Shown in pieces: positions 1 to 8,687 of a stretch of 64,000 bases of DNA. This DNA is from Georgenia yuyongxinii (GTDB lineage Bacteria; Actinomycetota; Actinomycetes; Actinomycetales; Actinomycetaceae), in contig NZ_CP040915.1 of the NCBI RefSeq assembly GCF_006352065.1, positions 372,001-436,000 of the forward strand. The letters are read 5' to 3'. Under the pieces are notes generated by a model that did no database searches, was not told where the DNA came from, and worked only from the letters and a program-made list of their open reading frames with translations. Within the stretch, counting starts at the first letter, position 1. Each line of letters opens with the position of its first letter. Made by a program: the position numbers and the translations under genes.

Positions 1-1354
1 CGATGGCCAGGAGCCGGTACATCTCCTGGATCTCCGTGCCGGTCATGCCCACGGCCGCGGCGATCCCCTCGTCGGGCTCCTCCCCGAGGTTGATGTCGCG
101 CATGTAGGAGCGCATGGCGGCCAGGCGGCGCAGCGTCTTCTCCACAGGGGCGGTGTCCCCGGCGGAGAACAGCCCGGCCAGGTACTCCAGCGGGATGCGC
201 ATCGTGGACAGCGCCGTCAGCAGCGTCTTGGCGTCCTCACCGTCGTTGCCCGAGGCGGTGACGACGTCGACCACCGGGCTCAACGGCGGGATGTACCAGA
301 CCATCGGCAGGGTGCGGTACTCCGGGTGCAGCGGCAGCGCCACCTCGTAGTCGCTGATGAGCCGCCAGATCGGGGAGTTCTGCGCGGCCTCGACCCAGTC
401 CGCCGGGATGCCGTCGCGCCGGGCGGCGGCGACGACCTCCGGGTCGTGCGGGTCGAGGAAGACCGAGCGCTGCGCGGCGAGCAGGTCGTGCTCGTCCTCG
501 ACGGCGGCCGCCTCACCCACCCGGTCGGCGTCGTAGAGCACCAGGCCGAGGTAGCGCAGCCGGCCCACGCAGGTCTCCGAGCACACGGTCGGCAGGCCGA
601 CCTCGACGCGCGGGTAGCACAGCGTGCACTTCTCGGCCTTGCCGGTCTTGTGGTTGAAGTAGACCTTCTTGTACGGGCAGCCCGTCAAGCACATGCGCCA
701 CCCGCGGCACTGCTCCTGGTCCACGAGCACGATGCCGTCCTCGGCCCGCTTGTACATCGCGCCGGAGGGGCACGAGGCCACGCAGGACGGGTTGAGGCAG
801 TGCTCGCAGATCCGCGGCAGGTAGAACATGAAGGTCTTCTCGAACTCCATGGCCACGTGGTCGTTCATGTGCTTGAGCACGGGGTCCAGGGTGGCGATCT
901 CCTGGGAGCCGCCGAGGTTGTCGTCCCAGTTGGCCGACCACTCGATCTTCGTGGGCTCGCCGGTGAGCAGGGACTTCGGGCGCGCGACCGGGGTGTGCCG
1001 GGAGTTCGCCGGGGCGGAGAGCAGCGCGTCGTACTCGTACGTCCACGGCTCGTAGTAGTCGTGGATGGTGGGCATCTTGGGGTTGGAGAAGATCGTCGCG
1101 AGCTTCTTCAGCCGCCCGCCCGCGCGGAGCTTGACCTTCCCCCGCTTGGTGCGCACCCACCCGCCGCCCCACCGCTCCTGGTCCTGGTAGGTGCGGGGGT
1201 AGCCCAGCCCGGGCCGGGTCTCGACGTTGTTGAACCAGACGTACTCCATGCCGGTGCGGTTGGTCCACGCCTGCTTGCACGTCACCGAGCAGGTGTGGCA
1301 CCCGATGCACTTGTCCAGGTTCATCACCATGGACATCTGCGCCATGACCTTCAT
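1..1354 (-). CDS. narH: Respiratory nitrate reductase beta subunit NarH (3' end cut off)
   Basis: This is the iron-sulfur subunit that carries electrons from the NarI haem subunit to the molybdenum site of NarG at the cytoplasmic face of the membrane. The translation opens MKVMAQMSMVMNLDKCIGC and shows the ferredoxin-type cysteine groups of NarH: CIGCHTCSVTC near the N terminus, then CEHCLNPSCVASCPSG, then CRGWRMCLTGCPYKK and CTLCYP. The Trp in CRGWRMC is the NarH signature for the cluster ligated by three Cys. About 451 codons are present; NarH is usually near 500-560 residues, so the C terminus and presumably narJ and narI lie beyond the left edge. It follows narG by 51 bp on the same strand, as in narGHJI operons. 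The ATG at 1354 matches the conserved family N terminus. Confidence 0.96.
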   Translation of the reverse strand, partial: MKVMAQMSMVMNLDKCIGCHTCSVTCKQAWTNRTGMEYVWFNNVETRPGLGYPRTYQDQERWGGGWVRTKRGKVKLRAGGRLKKLATIFSNPKMPTIHDYYEPWTYEYDALLSAPANSRHTPVARPKSLLTGEPTKIEWSANWDDNLGGSQEIATLDPVLKHMNDHVAMEFEKTFMFYLPRICEHCLNPSCVASCPSGAMYKRAEDGIVLVDQEQCRGWRMCLTGCPYKKVYFNHKTGKAEKCTLCYPRVEVGLPTVCSETCVGRLRYLGLVLYDADRVGEAAAVEDEHDLLAAQRSVFLDPHDPEVVAAARRDGIPADWVEAAQNSPIWRLISDYEVALPLHPEYRTLPMVWYIPPLSPVVDVVTASGNDGEDAKTLLTALSTMRIPLEYLAGLFSAGDTAPVEKTLRRLAAMRSYMRDINLGEEPDEGIAAAVGMTGTEIQEMYRLLAI

Positions 1355-1405
1355 AGGGTCACGCTCCCCCTTCGCTCGTGCCTCGCTGCGGAGCTCGCCG
1401 TTCCG

Positions 1406-4400
1406 TCATGAGTACTGCACCTCCTGGCTGCGGCGACGGATGACCGTCACCTCGTCACGCTGGTTGCCCGTGGGGCCGATGTAGTTGAACGCGTAGCTCA
1501 GCTGGGCGTAGCCGCCGATGAGGTGGCTGGGCTTGAGCAGCACCCTGGTCACGGAGTTGTGGATCCCGCCGCGCAGCCCGGAGGTCTCCGCCACCGGCAC
1601 GTCGATGACGCGGTCCTGGGCGTGGTGCATGTACACCGTGCCCTCGGGCATGCGGTGGGAGACCACCGCGCGGGCCACGATCACGCCGTTGCGGTTGTAA
1701 GCCTCGATCCACTCGTTGTCCTTGACGCCGATCTTGGCGGCGTCCTGCACCGACATCCAGATGCTCGGGCCGCCGCGGGAGAGGGCGAGCATGAACAGGT
1801 TGTCCTGGTACTCGGAGTGGATGGACCACTTCGAGTGCGGCGTCAGGTAGCGCACGGCCACCTCGGCCACCCCGGCGGGTGCGGACCCGGTGGGTGTGGT
1901 GTCGCCGGGGATGGCGTCACCGAACAGCCGGTGCATGTCCAGCGGGGGCCGGAAGACGGGCAGGTTCTCCCCGATCTCGCTCATCCAGTCGTGGTCGAGG
2001 AAGAAGTGCTGCCGCCCGGTCAGGGTGTGCCAGGGCTTGAGCCGCTCGACGTTGATGACGAACGCCGAGTACCGCCGTCCGCCGTGCTCGGAGCCGGACC
2101 ACTCCGGGGAGGTGACCACCGCCTGCGGGCGCAGCTGGGTGTCGGCGAAGGTGATGCGGGTGCCGGCGTGGTCGGCGGAGAGGTCCGCCAGCCGGGTGCC
2201 GGTGCGCTTCTCCATGTTCTCGAAGCCCTGGGTGGCCAGCCGGCCGTTGGTGGTGCCGGAGAAGGCCAGGATCATCTCGCAGGCCTTGGTGTCCTTGTCC
2301 AGCAGGGGCCGCCCGGCGGCGACGCCGGAGGTCGCGCGGCCGTTCTTCTCGCCCAGGGCGTGGACCTCCTCCGTCGGGTCGAAGGCGACGCCCTTGGTCA
2401 CCATGCCGAGCTTGTCCGGCAGCGGACCGAGGGCGTCGAACTTTGCCGCGAGGTTGGGGTAGTCCCGCTCGACGACCACCAGCTTGGGCATCGTCACGCC
2501 CGGCGTCATGGGCAGCTCGTCCATGGCGGCGACGGTGCCGTGCGGGGTGGTCAGCTCGTCGGGGGTGTCGTGGGCGAGCGGGGCGGCGACGACGTCGCGG
2601 TGCACCCCGAGGTGGCCGGCGCTGAGCGCGCTGACCTTGCGGGCCAGGCTCTGGAAGATCGCGAAGTCCGAGCGGGTCTGCCACGGCGGGTTGATCGCCG
2701 GGGTGAAGGCGTGCACGAACGGGTGCATGTCCGTGCTGGACAGGTCGTACTTCTCGTACCAGGTGGCGGCCGGCAGCACGATGTCGGAGAACAGCGTGGT
2801 CGAGGTCATCCGGAAGTCGATCGCGGTGAGCAGGTCGAGCTTGCCCTCGGGGGCCTGCTCGCGCCAGACGATGTCCCGCGGGCGCCGCTCCGGCGCGGTC
2901 TCGGCCGCCCGGACGGCCGACTCGGTGCCGAGCAGGTGCTTGAGGAAGTACTCGTTGCCCTTGGCGGAGGAGCCGAGCAGGTTCGAGCGCCATACGGTGA
3001 GCACCCGGGGGAAGTTCTCCGGGGCGTCGGGGTCCTCGACGGCGTAGCGCAGGTTACCGGCCTTGAGCTCGTCGACCACGTGGTCGGCCACCTCCTTGCC
3101 CGCCTCCGCGGCCTCCTGGGTGAGGAGCAGGGGGTTGCGGTTGAAGGTGGGAAAGCTCGGGGTCCAGCCACGCTTGACCGCCTCGACGAGGGTGTCCGCC
3201 GTCGTGCGCCCGGCGAACGTGCCGCCGGCGAGCGGGGAGGCGAGGGCGTCGGCGGGCATGCCGTCGTAGCGCCACTGGTCGGTGGCCAGGTACCAGAAGG
3301 AGGTGGCGGTCATCTGCCGGGGCGGGCGCTGCCAGTCCAGGGCGAAGCCGTACTGCTGGAAGCCGGTGATCGGCCGGACCTTCTCCTGGCCCACGTAGTG
3401 CGCCCAGCCGCCGCCGTTGACGCCCTGGCAGCCGGTCATGGTGGTCAGCGCCAGCATCGCCCGGTAGATGGTGTCGGCGTGGAAGTAGTGGTTGACGCCG
3501 GCGCCCATGACGATCATCGACCGGCCCTTGGAGCGCACCGCGTTGTCCGCGAACTCGCGGCCGATGCGGATGGCCGCGTTGGCGGGGACGCCGGTGAGCT
3601 CCTCCTGCCAGGCGGGGGTGCCGGGGGTGGTGGGGTCGTCGTAGCCGGCCGGCCAGGTGCCGGGCAGCCCGTCACGGGCCACCCCGTACTGGGCGAGGAG
3701 GAGGTCGTAGACGGTGGTGACCAGGCGGCCGGCCACCCGCCGCACGGGCACCCCGCGGCGCACGACGCCGGTGCCGCCGGTGTGCGCGCCGGTCGCGCCC
3801 GACTCGGGGGTGGGTGGGACGTCGAAACGCGGCAGGTCCACCGCGACGGCCTCGCTGCCGGGCAGGTCGGCCAGGGTGAGGGTGGGGTCGACGTCTCCCA
3901 GGTCGAGGTTCCACCGGCCCTTGCCCGCCTCGCCGAACCGGTCACCCAGGGTGCCGTTGGGGACCACCGGGGTGCCGCCGTCGTCCAGGAGGACGGTGCG
4001 GAAGGCGGGCTGCTCGCCGTCGGCCAGGGCGGCGTGCTCGGGGTCGCCGGCGAAGTCGGCGGCGGTGAGGAACTTGCCGGGCACGTAGGCGTCGTCGCGC
4101 GGCTCGAGGCTGACCAGGAACGGGGAGTCGGTGTACCGCTTCATATACTCCAGGAAGCGGGGGGTGCGCTCGCGGACGTGGAACTCGGAGAGGATCACGT
4201 GCCCCATCGCCAGGGCCAGCGCGCCGTCGGTCCCGGGGTGCACGGCGAGCCACTCGTCGGCGAACTTGGTGTTGTCGGCGTAGTCGGGGGAGACCGCCAC
4301 CACCTTCTGACCGTGGTAGCGGGCCTCGGCCATGAAGTGGGCGTCCGGGGTCCGGGTGACCGGGATGTTTGAGCCCCACATGATCAGGTACCCGGCGTTG

Positions 4401-5182
4401 AACCAGTCCGCCGACTCCGGCACGTCGGTCTGGTCGCCGAAGACCTGCGGGGAGGCCATCGGCAGGTCCGCGTACCAGTCGTAGAAGGAGAGCATCTGCC
4501 CGCCCATGAGCGAGTAGAACCGTGAGCCGGCGCCGTAGGAGACCTGCGACATCGCCGGGATGACGGAGAAGCCGGCCAGCCGGTCCGGCCCGTACTGCTG
4601 GGTGGTGTACACGTGGGCCGCGGCCATGATCTCCTCGACCTCCTCCCACGTGGCACGCACCAGGCCGCCCTTGCCGCGGGCGGCCTTGTACTGCCGGGCA
4701 CGGGCTGGGTCCTCGACGATGTCGGCCCAGGCCTCGACCGGGTCGGTGAGCCGGGCCTTCGCCTCGCGGTAGAGGTTGAGCAGGGCGGCGCGCACGTAGG
4801 GGTAGCGCACCCGGGTGGGGGAGTAGGTGTACCAGGAGAACGCGGCGCCGCGGGGGCAGCCGCGGGGCTCGTACTCGGGGGAGTTCGGGCCCACCGAGGG
4901 GTAGTCGGTCTGCTGGGTCTCCCAGGTGATGATGCCGTCCTTGACATACACCTTCCACGAGCACGAACCCGTGCAGTTCACCCCGTGCGTGGAGCGCACC
5001 ACCTTGTCGTGGCTCCACCGGTCGCGGTAGAACGCGTCACCCTCCCGGCCGCCCTCGAGGAAGATCTGGCGCAGGTCCGGGGAGGCCTTGCCGCGCCGGA
5101 GGAACGTGCCCAGCTTCAGCAGGGCGTCCTCTGCGGCGGGCTCGCGGCTGCGCTGGGTGGCCTCGGGCTTGGTGGCCGTCAT
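1406..5182 (-). CDS. narG: Respiratory nitrate reductase alpha subunit NarG
   Basis: This is the catalytic subunit that reduces nitrate to nitrite at a bis-MGD molybdenum centre. The product has 1258 residues, normal for NarG. The FS0 iron-sulfur motif is visible as His66, Cys70, Cys74 (in HGVNCTGSCSWKVYVKDG) and Cys109 (in RGCPRGAAFSW). The segment FYDWYADLP (about residues 234-242) followed by QTDVPESADWFN is the conserved stretch around the Mo-binding Asp. The C-terminal molybdopterin dinucleotide-binding domain ends near YNYIGPTGNQRDEVTVIRRR. The ATG at 5182 is preceded by GGAAGGAC at good spacing. It lies 51 bp upstream of narH and 51 bp downstream of narK, so the three probably share a transcript. 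No Tat signal is present, consistent with cytoplasmic NarG. Confidence 0.98.
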   Translation of the reverse strand: MTATKPEATQRSREPAAEDALLKLGTFLRRGKASPDLRQIFLEGGREGDAFYRDRWSHDKVVRSTHGVNCTGSCSWKVYVKDGIITWETQQTDYPSVGPNSPEYEPRGCPRGAAFSWYTYSPTRVRYPYVRAALLNLYREAKARLTDPVEAWADIVEDPARARQYKAARGKGGLVRATWEEVEEIMAAAHVYTTQQYGPDRLAGFSVIPAMSQVSYGAGSRFYSLMGGQMLSFYDWYADLPMASPQVFGDQTDVPESADWFNAGYLIMWGSNIPVTRTPDAHFMAEARYHGQKVVAVSPDYADNTKFADEWLAVHPGTDGALALAMGHVILSEFHVRERTPRFLEYMKRYTDSPFLVSLEPRDDAYVPGKFLTAADFAGDPEHAALADGEQPAFRTVLLDDGGTPVVPNGTLGDRFGEAGKGRWNLDLGDVDPTLTLADLPGSEAVAVDLPRFDVPPTPESGATGAHTGGTGVVRRGVPVRRVAGRLVTTVYDLLLAQYGVARDGLPGTWPAGYDDPTTPGTPAWQEELTGVPANAAIRIGREFADNAVRSKGRSMIVMGAGVNHYFHADTIYRAMLALTTMTGCQGVNGGGWAHYVGQEKVRPITGFQQYGFALDWQRPPRQMTATSFWYLATDQWRYDGMPADALASPLAGGTFAGRTTADTLVEAVKRGWTPSFPTFNRNPLLLTQEAAEAGKEVADHVVDELKAGNLRYAVEDPDAPENFPRVLTVWRSNLLGSSAKGNEYFLKHLLGTESAVRAAETAPERRPRDIVWREQAPEGKLDLLTAIDFRMTSTTLFSDIVLPAATWYEKYDLSSTDMHPFVHAFTPAINPPWQTRSDFAIFQSLARKVSALSAGHLGVHRDVVAAPLAHDTPDELTTPHGTVAAMDELPMTPGVTMPKLVVVERDYPNLAAKFDALGPLPDKLGMVTKGVAFDPTEEVHALGEKNGRATSGVAAGRPLLDKDTKACEMILAFSGTTNGRLATQGFENMEKRTGTRLADLSADHAGTRITFADTQLRPQAVVTSPEWSGSEHGGRRYSAFVINVERLKPWHTLTGRQHFFLDHDWMSEIGENLPVFRPPLDMHRLFGDAIPGDTTPTGSAPAGVAEVAVRYLTPHSKWSIHSEYQDNLFMLALSRGGPSIWMSVQDAAKIGVKDNEWIEAYNRNGVIVARAVVSHRMPEGTVYMHHAQDRVIDVPVAETSGLRGGIHNSVTRVLLKPSHLIGGYAQLSYAFNYIGPTGNQRDEVTVIRRRSQEVQYS

Positions 5183-5233
5183 GGTGGTGTCCTTCCGGGC
5201 GGTGCGGGGCCGTGCGGGCGGTGGCCGTGGGTG

Positions 5234-6478
5234 TCAGGCGCCGGGGCGGGAGGCGCGGCGCACCGGGCCCCAGGTGAAGGCGGCGACGGCGAAGGCGGAG
5301 AGGGCGAGCAGCGCGAAGCCGATCGTGTAGGCGCCGGTGCTGCTGTAGACGGCGCCCATGACGAGCGGCGGGAAGAACCCGCCGAGACCGCCGGCGGCGC
5401 CGACGATGCCGGTGACCGAGCCGACCTTGTCGGCCGGGGCGACCTTCGCCACGAGGGCGAAGCAGGCGCCCGACGCCGCACCGAGGGTCGCGGCCAGCGT
5501 CAGGAACGCGACGGTCCCGACCGGGAGCAGCTCGAGCTTGAGCGCCGCCAGGACCGCCGCCAGGCCGGCGAGCGAGAAGCACACCGTGAGGACGGGCACC
5601 GGGTGCCACCGGTCGGAGAGCCAGCCGCCCAAGGGTCGGGCGACCACGGCGAGGATGACGAAGCCCGCGGTGCGGAACGAGGCGTCGGCCCGGGTGAGGT
5701 CGTAGTCGGTGGTGAGGTAGGTGGGCAGGTAGACGCTGAAGGCCACGAACCCGCCGAAGCCCATCGCGTAGATGAGCGCAAGCTGGCGCGTGACGGGGAT
5801 CTTCAGCGTCGCGACCGTGCGGGTGAGGAGCGACCCGGCGGGTGCCGTGCGGCCCGGGGCGTCGCGAAGCAGGACCCGCGCGACGACGGCGTACGCGGCG
5901 AGCAGCACAGCGACGAGGATGAACGGGCCCGCACGGCCGAACCGCTCCGCGAGGCTCACCGTGGTGAACGCCGCGACGGCGGTCCCGGCGTTGCCCATCC
6001 CGAAGATGCCGAGCGCGGTGCCGCGCCGGGCGGGCGCGAACCAGGCGTTGACGAACGGGACGCCGACGGCGAATGCGGTGCCGCCGAGGCCGAGGAAGAA
6101 CCCGCCGATGAGGATCATGACGAAGTTGTCCGCGACCAGGCCCACGAACAGAGTGGGGATGATCGTCAGGATGCTCACGAGCGGGAACATCACCCGGGCG
6201 CCGAGCCGGTCGGTGAGCGCACCGATGGGGATGCGGCCGAGCGAGCCGACGATGACGGGCACCGCGACGGCCACCGAGAGCTGGATCGGCGTGAGCGCGA
6301 GGTCCTCCTGGTAGGTCGGTCCCAACGGACCGATGAGCGACCAGGCCCAGAAGTTGACGAAGAAGCCGATGGTGGCGAGGAGCAGCATGACGTTGGGGCG
6401 GCCCGCACTCGCCGACGTCCCGGCGGCCCGTGCCCCGGGCCGCGTACCGGGTGCGGTGCCCGCCTGCTCGGCGCTCAC
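5234..6478 (-). CDS. narK: Nitrate/nitrite MFS transporter NarK
   Basis: This MFS protein (414 residues from the GTG at 6478) imports nitrate or exchanges it for nitrite. The first membrane segment reads MLLLATIGFFVNFWAWSLIG and is followed by the NarK-like GPLGPTYQEDLALTPIQLSV. Two copies of a glycine-rich nitrate-signature-type segment are visible: GIFGMGNAGTAVAAF in TM5 and GIVGAAGGLGGFFPP in TM11, typical of the NNP family. An upstream in-frame extension to 6634 is possible but lacks family similarity. The VSAEQAG start leaves a short polar N terminus before TM1. It is the first gene of narK-narG-narH and is transcribed divergently from mogA across a 502 bp spacer, so nitrate or oxygen control probably acts there. 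Confidence 0.95.
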   Translation of the reverse strand: MSAEQAGTAPGTRPGARAAGTSASAGRPNVMLLLATIGFFVNFWAWSLIGPLGPTYQEDLALTPIQLSVAVAVPVIVGSLGRIPIGALTDRLGARVMFPLVSILTIIPTLFVGLVADNFVMILIGGFFLGLGGTAFAVGVPFVNAWFAPARRGTALGIFGMGNAGTAVAAFTTVSLAERFGRAGPFILVAVLLAAYAVVARVLLRDAPGRTAPAGSLLTRTVATLKIPVTRQLALIYAMGFGGFVAFSVYLPTYLTTDYDLTRADASFRTAGFVILAVVARPLGGWLSDRWHPVPVLTVCFSLAGLAAVLAALKLELLPVGTVAFLTLAATLGAASGACFALVAKVAPADKVGSVTGIVGAAGGLGGFFPPLVMGAVYSSTGAYTIGFALLALSAFAVAAFTWGPVRRASRPGA

Positions 6479-6980
6479 GGGGTCACCCCCGCAGCGGGGC
6501 GAGACGGGTATCGGGTGGCGGTGACGGCGGGCATCGAGTGCTCCAAAGTCGTTCAGACAATCCGGGCCGAACCAAAGGTGGTGGGCGCCATTATGCACGG
6601 TGTCGGTCGTTGTTTCGACCGAAGTGTGACCCATTTATTCACTGCAGCGAATTACGTCACGGTGCCCGTTCGTTGAACGTTTTTCTACACCTTTTCTGAC
6701 TGGGTTCCACGGCTTTCCTTCGGAAAGTCAGGGAGGCCCGGACCTGCGCGAACATCCGTCGTTCACGCCGCACCGTGCGCTACCGGAAGATTTGTGGCAC
6801 CATCCGGGCCCTTGTGAACCGGTGTTCATTTTGGAGCCTCGGACGTTTACGTGCGGGGCGCGTTTGATGCCTGGCTACCACTTGCCGGGGGTCCGCTGGC
6901 GCTTCTCTTGACGTCGCGCGACCACACGTCACCAGGAGGGACAGCGACCAGGTGCCCCGCCGGGGCGTTAACGTGGGCTG
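6479..6980. promoter_or_regulatory. Divergent narK / mogA intergenic region with two inverted repeats
   Basis: This 502 bp spacer between the starts of narK and mogA is noticeably less GC-rich than its surroundings. It carries two dyads that could be operators: TCGGTCG-TTGTTT-CGACCGA at 6603-6622 (7-bp arms) and TGAAC-CGGT-GTTCA at 6815-6828 (5-bp arms). I see no clean FNR/CRP-type TTGAT-N4-ATCAA site. No coding sequence is supported here. The binding protein is unknown; a NarL-, GlnR- or redox-type regulator would be plausible given the genes served. Confidence 0.45.
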
Positions 6981-7592
6981 GTGACCAGCCACGAAGCCCC
7001 CGAGGTGCGCGCCGTGGGGCACTCCGACAACGAGCCCGCCGACCACGAGCGTGGCGACCACGAGCGTGGCGACCACGAGCGGGGCGACCACGAGCGGGGT
7101 GCGGCGCGGGCCGTGCTCGGTGTGGTCATCACCGTCTCGGACAGGTGCGCGCGCGGCGAGGCCGAGGACCGCTCCGGCCCGCTGGCGGCGACGCTGCTGG
7201 CCGATCTCGGTGTGCGCGCGGACGTGGTGGTGGTCCCGGACGGCGTGGAGAGCGTGCGGGCGGCGGTGGGCGACGCGCTCGCGGCCGGCGCTCGCCTCGT
7301 CCTCACCACCGGGGGGACCGGCATCGGGCCGCGCGATGTCACTCCCGAGGGGACACGCCCGCTGCTCGCCCGGGAGCTGCCCGGGCTCGCGCAGGCCATA
7401 CGTGACCGCGGCGCGGCAAAGCTGCCCGCCGCGGTGCTCTCCCGCGGCCTGGCGGGCATCGCCGCGGGACGCGACGGCGAGGTGCTCGTGGTCAACGCCC
7501 CAGGGTCCCCGGGAGCGGTGCGGGACGCGGTGGCCGTGCTGGGCCCGCTCGTGGGGCACGTGCTCGACCAGCTCGCCGGCGGCGCGCACTAG
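6981..7592 (+). CDS. mogA: Molybdopterin adenylyltransferase MogA/MoaB family
   Basis: The product (203 residues, GTG start) is a MogA/MoaB-type enzyme, which adenylylates molybdopterin before MoeA inserts molybdate. The family pattern is clear from residue 45 on: VLGVVITVSDRCARGEAEDRSG, then LVLTTGGTGIGPRDVTPEGT with the TGGTG nucleotide-binding loop, and near the end VNAPGSPGAVRD. Length without the N terminus is normal. Odd feature: residues 21-40 are four perfect DHERG repeats encoded by four 15-bp units (7041-7100), forming a charged tail not expected in the family. A start after this repeat is possible, but none has a convincing ribosome site. It is divergent from narK and faces the moeZ-moeA-moaC-mobA operon across a pseudogene. 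Confidence 0.9.
   Translation: MTSHEAPEVRAVGHSDNEPADHERGDHERGDHERGDHERGAARAVLGVVITVSDRCARGEAEDRSGPLAATLLADLGVRADVVVVPDGVESVRAAVGDALAAGARLVLTTGGTGIGPRDVTPEGTRPLLARELPGLAQAIRDRGAAKLPAAVLSRGLAGIAAGRDGEVLVVNAPGSPGAVRDAVAVLGPLVGHVLDQLAGGAH
7041..7100 (+). repeat. Four 15-bp tandem repeats inside mogA
   Basis: The unit GACCACGAGCGKGGC occurs four times head to tail at 7041-7055, 7056-7070, 7071-7085 and 7086-7100 (last base T). Units differ only at K (T, T, G, G) and the final base. Each encodes Asp-His-Glu-Arg-Gly. As an in-frame short tandem array it could change copy number between strains without breaking mogA. Confidence 0.9.
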
Positions 7593-7650
7593 CGCTGGGC
7601 GTCACCGGCGTCGCAGGCGGGTGGAGTTCCCGCAGGTCGTCGGCGTCGAG

Positions 7651-8000
7651 CTAACTGTGGTGCCTCTGGGTGGGCTCGAGGTACCGGTCGGCGGCCCAGT
7701 CCGCCACGTGGTGCCCGAGCGCGTTGGCGTCCTCCATCGCGTGCGGAAGTGGAAGCCCAGCAGGATGCGGGCATTCTCGGCCTCCCGGTCGAGGACACGG
7801 AGGCTGGTGTAGCTGCGTCCGTCGACGCCGGCTGTGAGGGAGGGGACGTTCAGGACGACGTGCTTTCGCTCGAAGACCTCGGCGACGGTCTCGGTGGCCG
7901 CACCGATGATCGTGGCGTGCCCGCTCGGGTAGTCCGGATAGGGCGGGGTAGGCAGCAAGGTTTCTCCGCCGGCGGCGGGTTCACAGACCCGCATTGAGGG
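7651..8000 (-). pseudogene. Remnant of a PAP2 / vanadium haloperoxidase-like phosphatase, truncated and frameshifted
   Basis: On the minus strand the segment TPPYPDYPSGHATIIGAATE is the family signature of PAP2/vanadium-dependent haloperoxidases (PSGH carries an active-site His). It is followed by SYTSLRVLDREAENARILLGFHFRT. The reading frame then breaks near 7737-7743; one base later the frame continues AMEDANALGHHVADWAADRY to a stop at 7651, which matches the usual family ending (HFRTAxEDG..LG..V). So one base appears to be missing. The N-terminal two thirds of the protein, with the first phosphate/vanadate motif, is absent upstream of about 8000. I read it as a decayed fragment; the single-base break could also be a sequencing error, but the 5' loss could not. 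Confidence 0.75.
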
Positions 8001-8033
8001 GGCTGGCGCCCTGGACAGAGATACAGGCCCGAG

Positions 8034-8076
8034 CGATGACATGTCGCGGAGAAGATGACATCTCGCCGGGGGTGGA
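8034..8076. repeat. Dispersed palindromic element, copy 1 (after mobA)
   Basis: The sequence contains GATGACATGTC, GGAGAAGATGACATCTCG and their surroundings, 10 bp beyond the mobA stop codon. The core GAGATGWCATCTC is a near-perfect odd-length palindrome. Similar elements occur at 23119-23196, 33298-33370 and 54141-54174, each directly after gene ends. It is probably a terminator or REP-like repeat. Confidence 0.75.
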
Positions 8077-8085
8077 GGGGGGCGG

Positions 8086-8682
8086 TCAGGTCAGGGCGTC
8101 GAGGTCCGGCCAGGTGTCGACGTCGGCGGCCTCGCGGCCCTGTGCCGGGACCGCGGCGAGCGTCAGGTGCGACGTCAGGGCCCGCACCGACGAGCCGCGC
8201 AGCTCGGGGGCGAGGGTGTCCAGGCGTGCCCGTAGCGCCGCCGTCCGGTACACGCCGACCAGCCACTGCAGGTAGCCGGAGGAGTCTTTCAGGCACGCGC
8301 CGTCGCGCCCGCTGCTGGTGGCCGCTTCGAGCAGACGCGGCACGGCCCCGGCGGCGAAGGGCACGTCGCACGAGAGCAGGAGGACCAGCGGGGCCGCGGC
8401 CGCGCCGCGGGCCGGGTGCCCGTCCAGCGCGGCGAGGCCTGCCGCGATGCCGGCCACCGGCCCGCCGTGGGGCGGGTCCTCCAGGGTGCGCAGGACACCG
8501 TCGGGCACCTCGACGGTGTCAGGGGCGACGACGACCACCCGGTCGGCACCGGCGGTGGCGGCCAGCACGTGGTCCAGCAGGCGGCGGCCGGCCAGCTCGA
8601 CGTCGGGCTTGGAGACGCCGTCGAGCCGCTGGGCGGTGCCGCCGGCGAGGACGATCGCGTCGAAGGTGTCGGGAACGGCCAT
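8086..8682 (-). CDS. mobA: Molybdenum cofactor guanylyltransferase MobA
   Basis: MobA joins GMP to Mo-molybdopterin to form the MGD cofactor needed by NarG. The 198-residue product starts with the nucleotidyltransferase signature AIVLAGGTAQRLDGVSKPDV (LAGGxxxRxxxxDK-like, with K at SKP), and then shows LLSCDVPF, the acidic metal-binding loop, and SGYLQWLVGVY in the C-terminal half. Length is typical for actinobacterial MobA. It is the last gene of the minus-strand operon moeZ-moeA-moaC-mobA and starts 5 bp after the moaC stop. Confidence 0.93.
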   Translation of the reverse strand: MAVPDTFDAIVLAGGTAQRLDGVSKPDVELAGRRLLDHVLAATAGADRVVVVAPDTVEVPDGVLRTLEDPPHGGPVAGIAAGLAALDGHPARGAAAAPLVLLLSCDVPFAAGAVPRLLEAATSSGRDGACLKDSSGYLQWLVGVYRTAALRARLDTLAPELRGSSVRALTSHLTLAAVPAQGREAADVDTWPDLDALT

Positions 8683-8687
8683 CGGGC

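Noticed and set aside
1523-4372. 949-residue plus-strand open frame opposite narG
   Set aside because: It is the antisense shadow of narG in GC-rich DNA: Gly/Val/His-rich with no family motif, while the minus strand encodes a complete NarG.
6479-6980. FNR/CRP-type box upstream of narK
   Set aside because: No TTGAT-N4-ATCAA or close variant was seen; only unrelated dyads.
7041-7100. Possible CRISPR-like array
   Set aside because: The units are contiguous with no spacers and are in frame inside mogA, so it is a coding tandem repeat.
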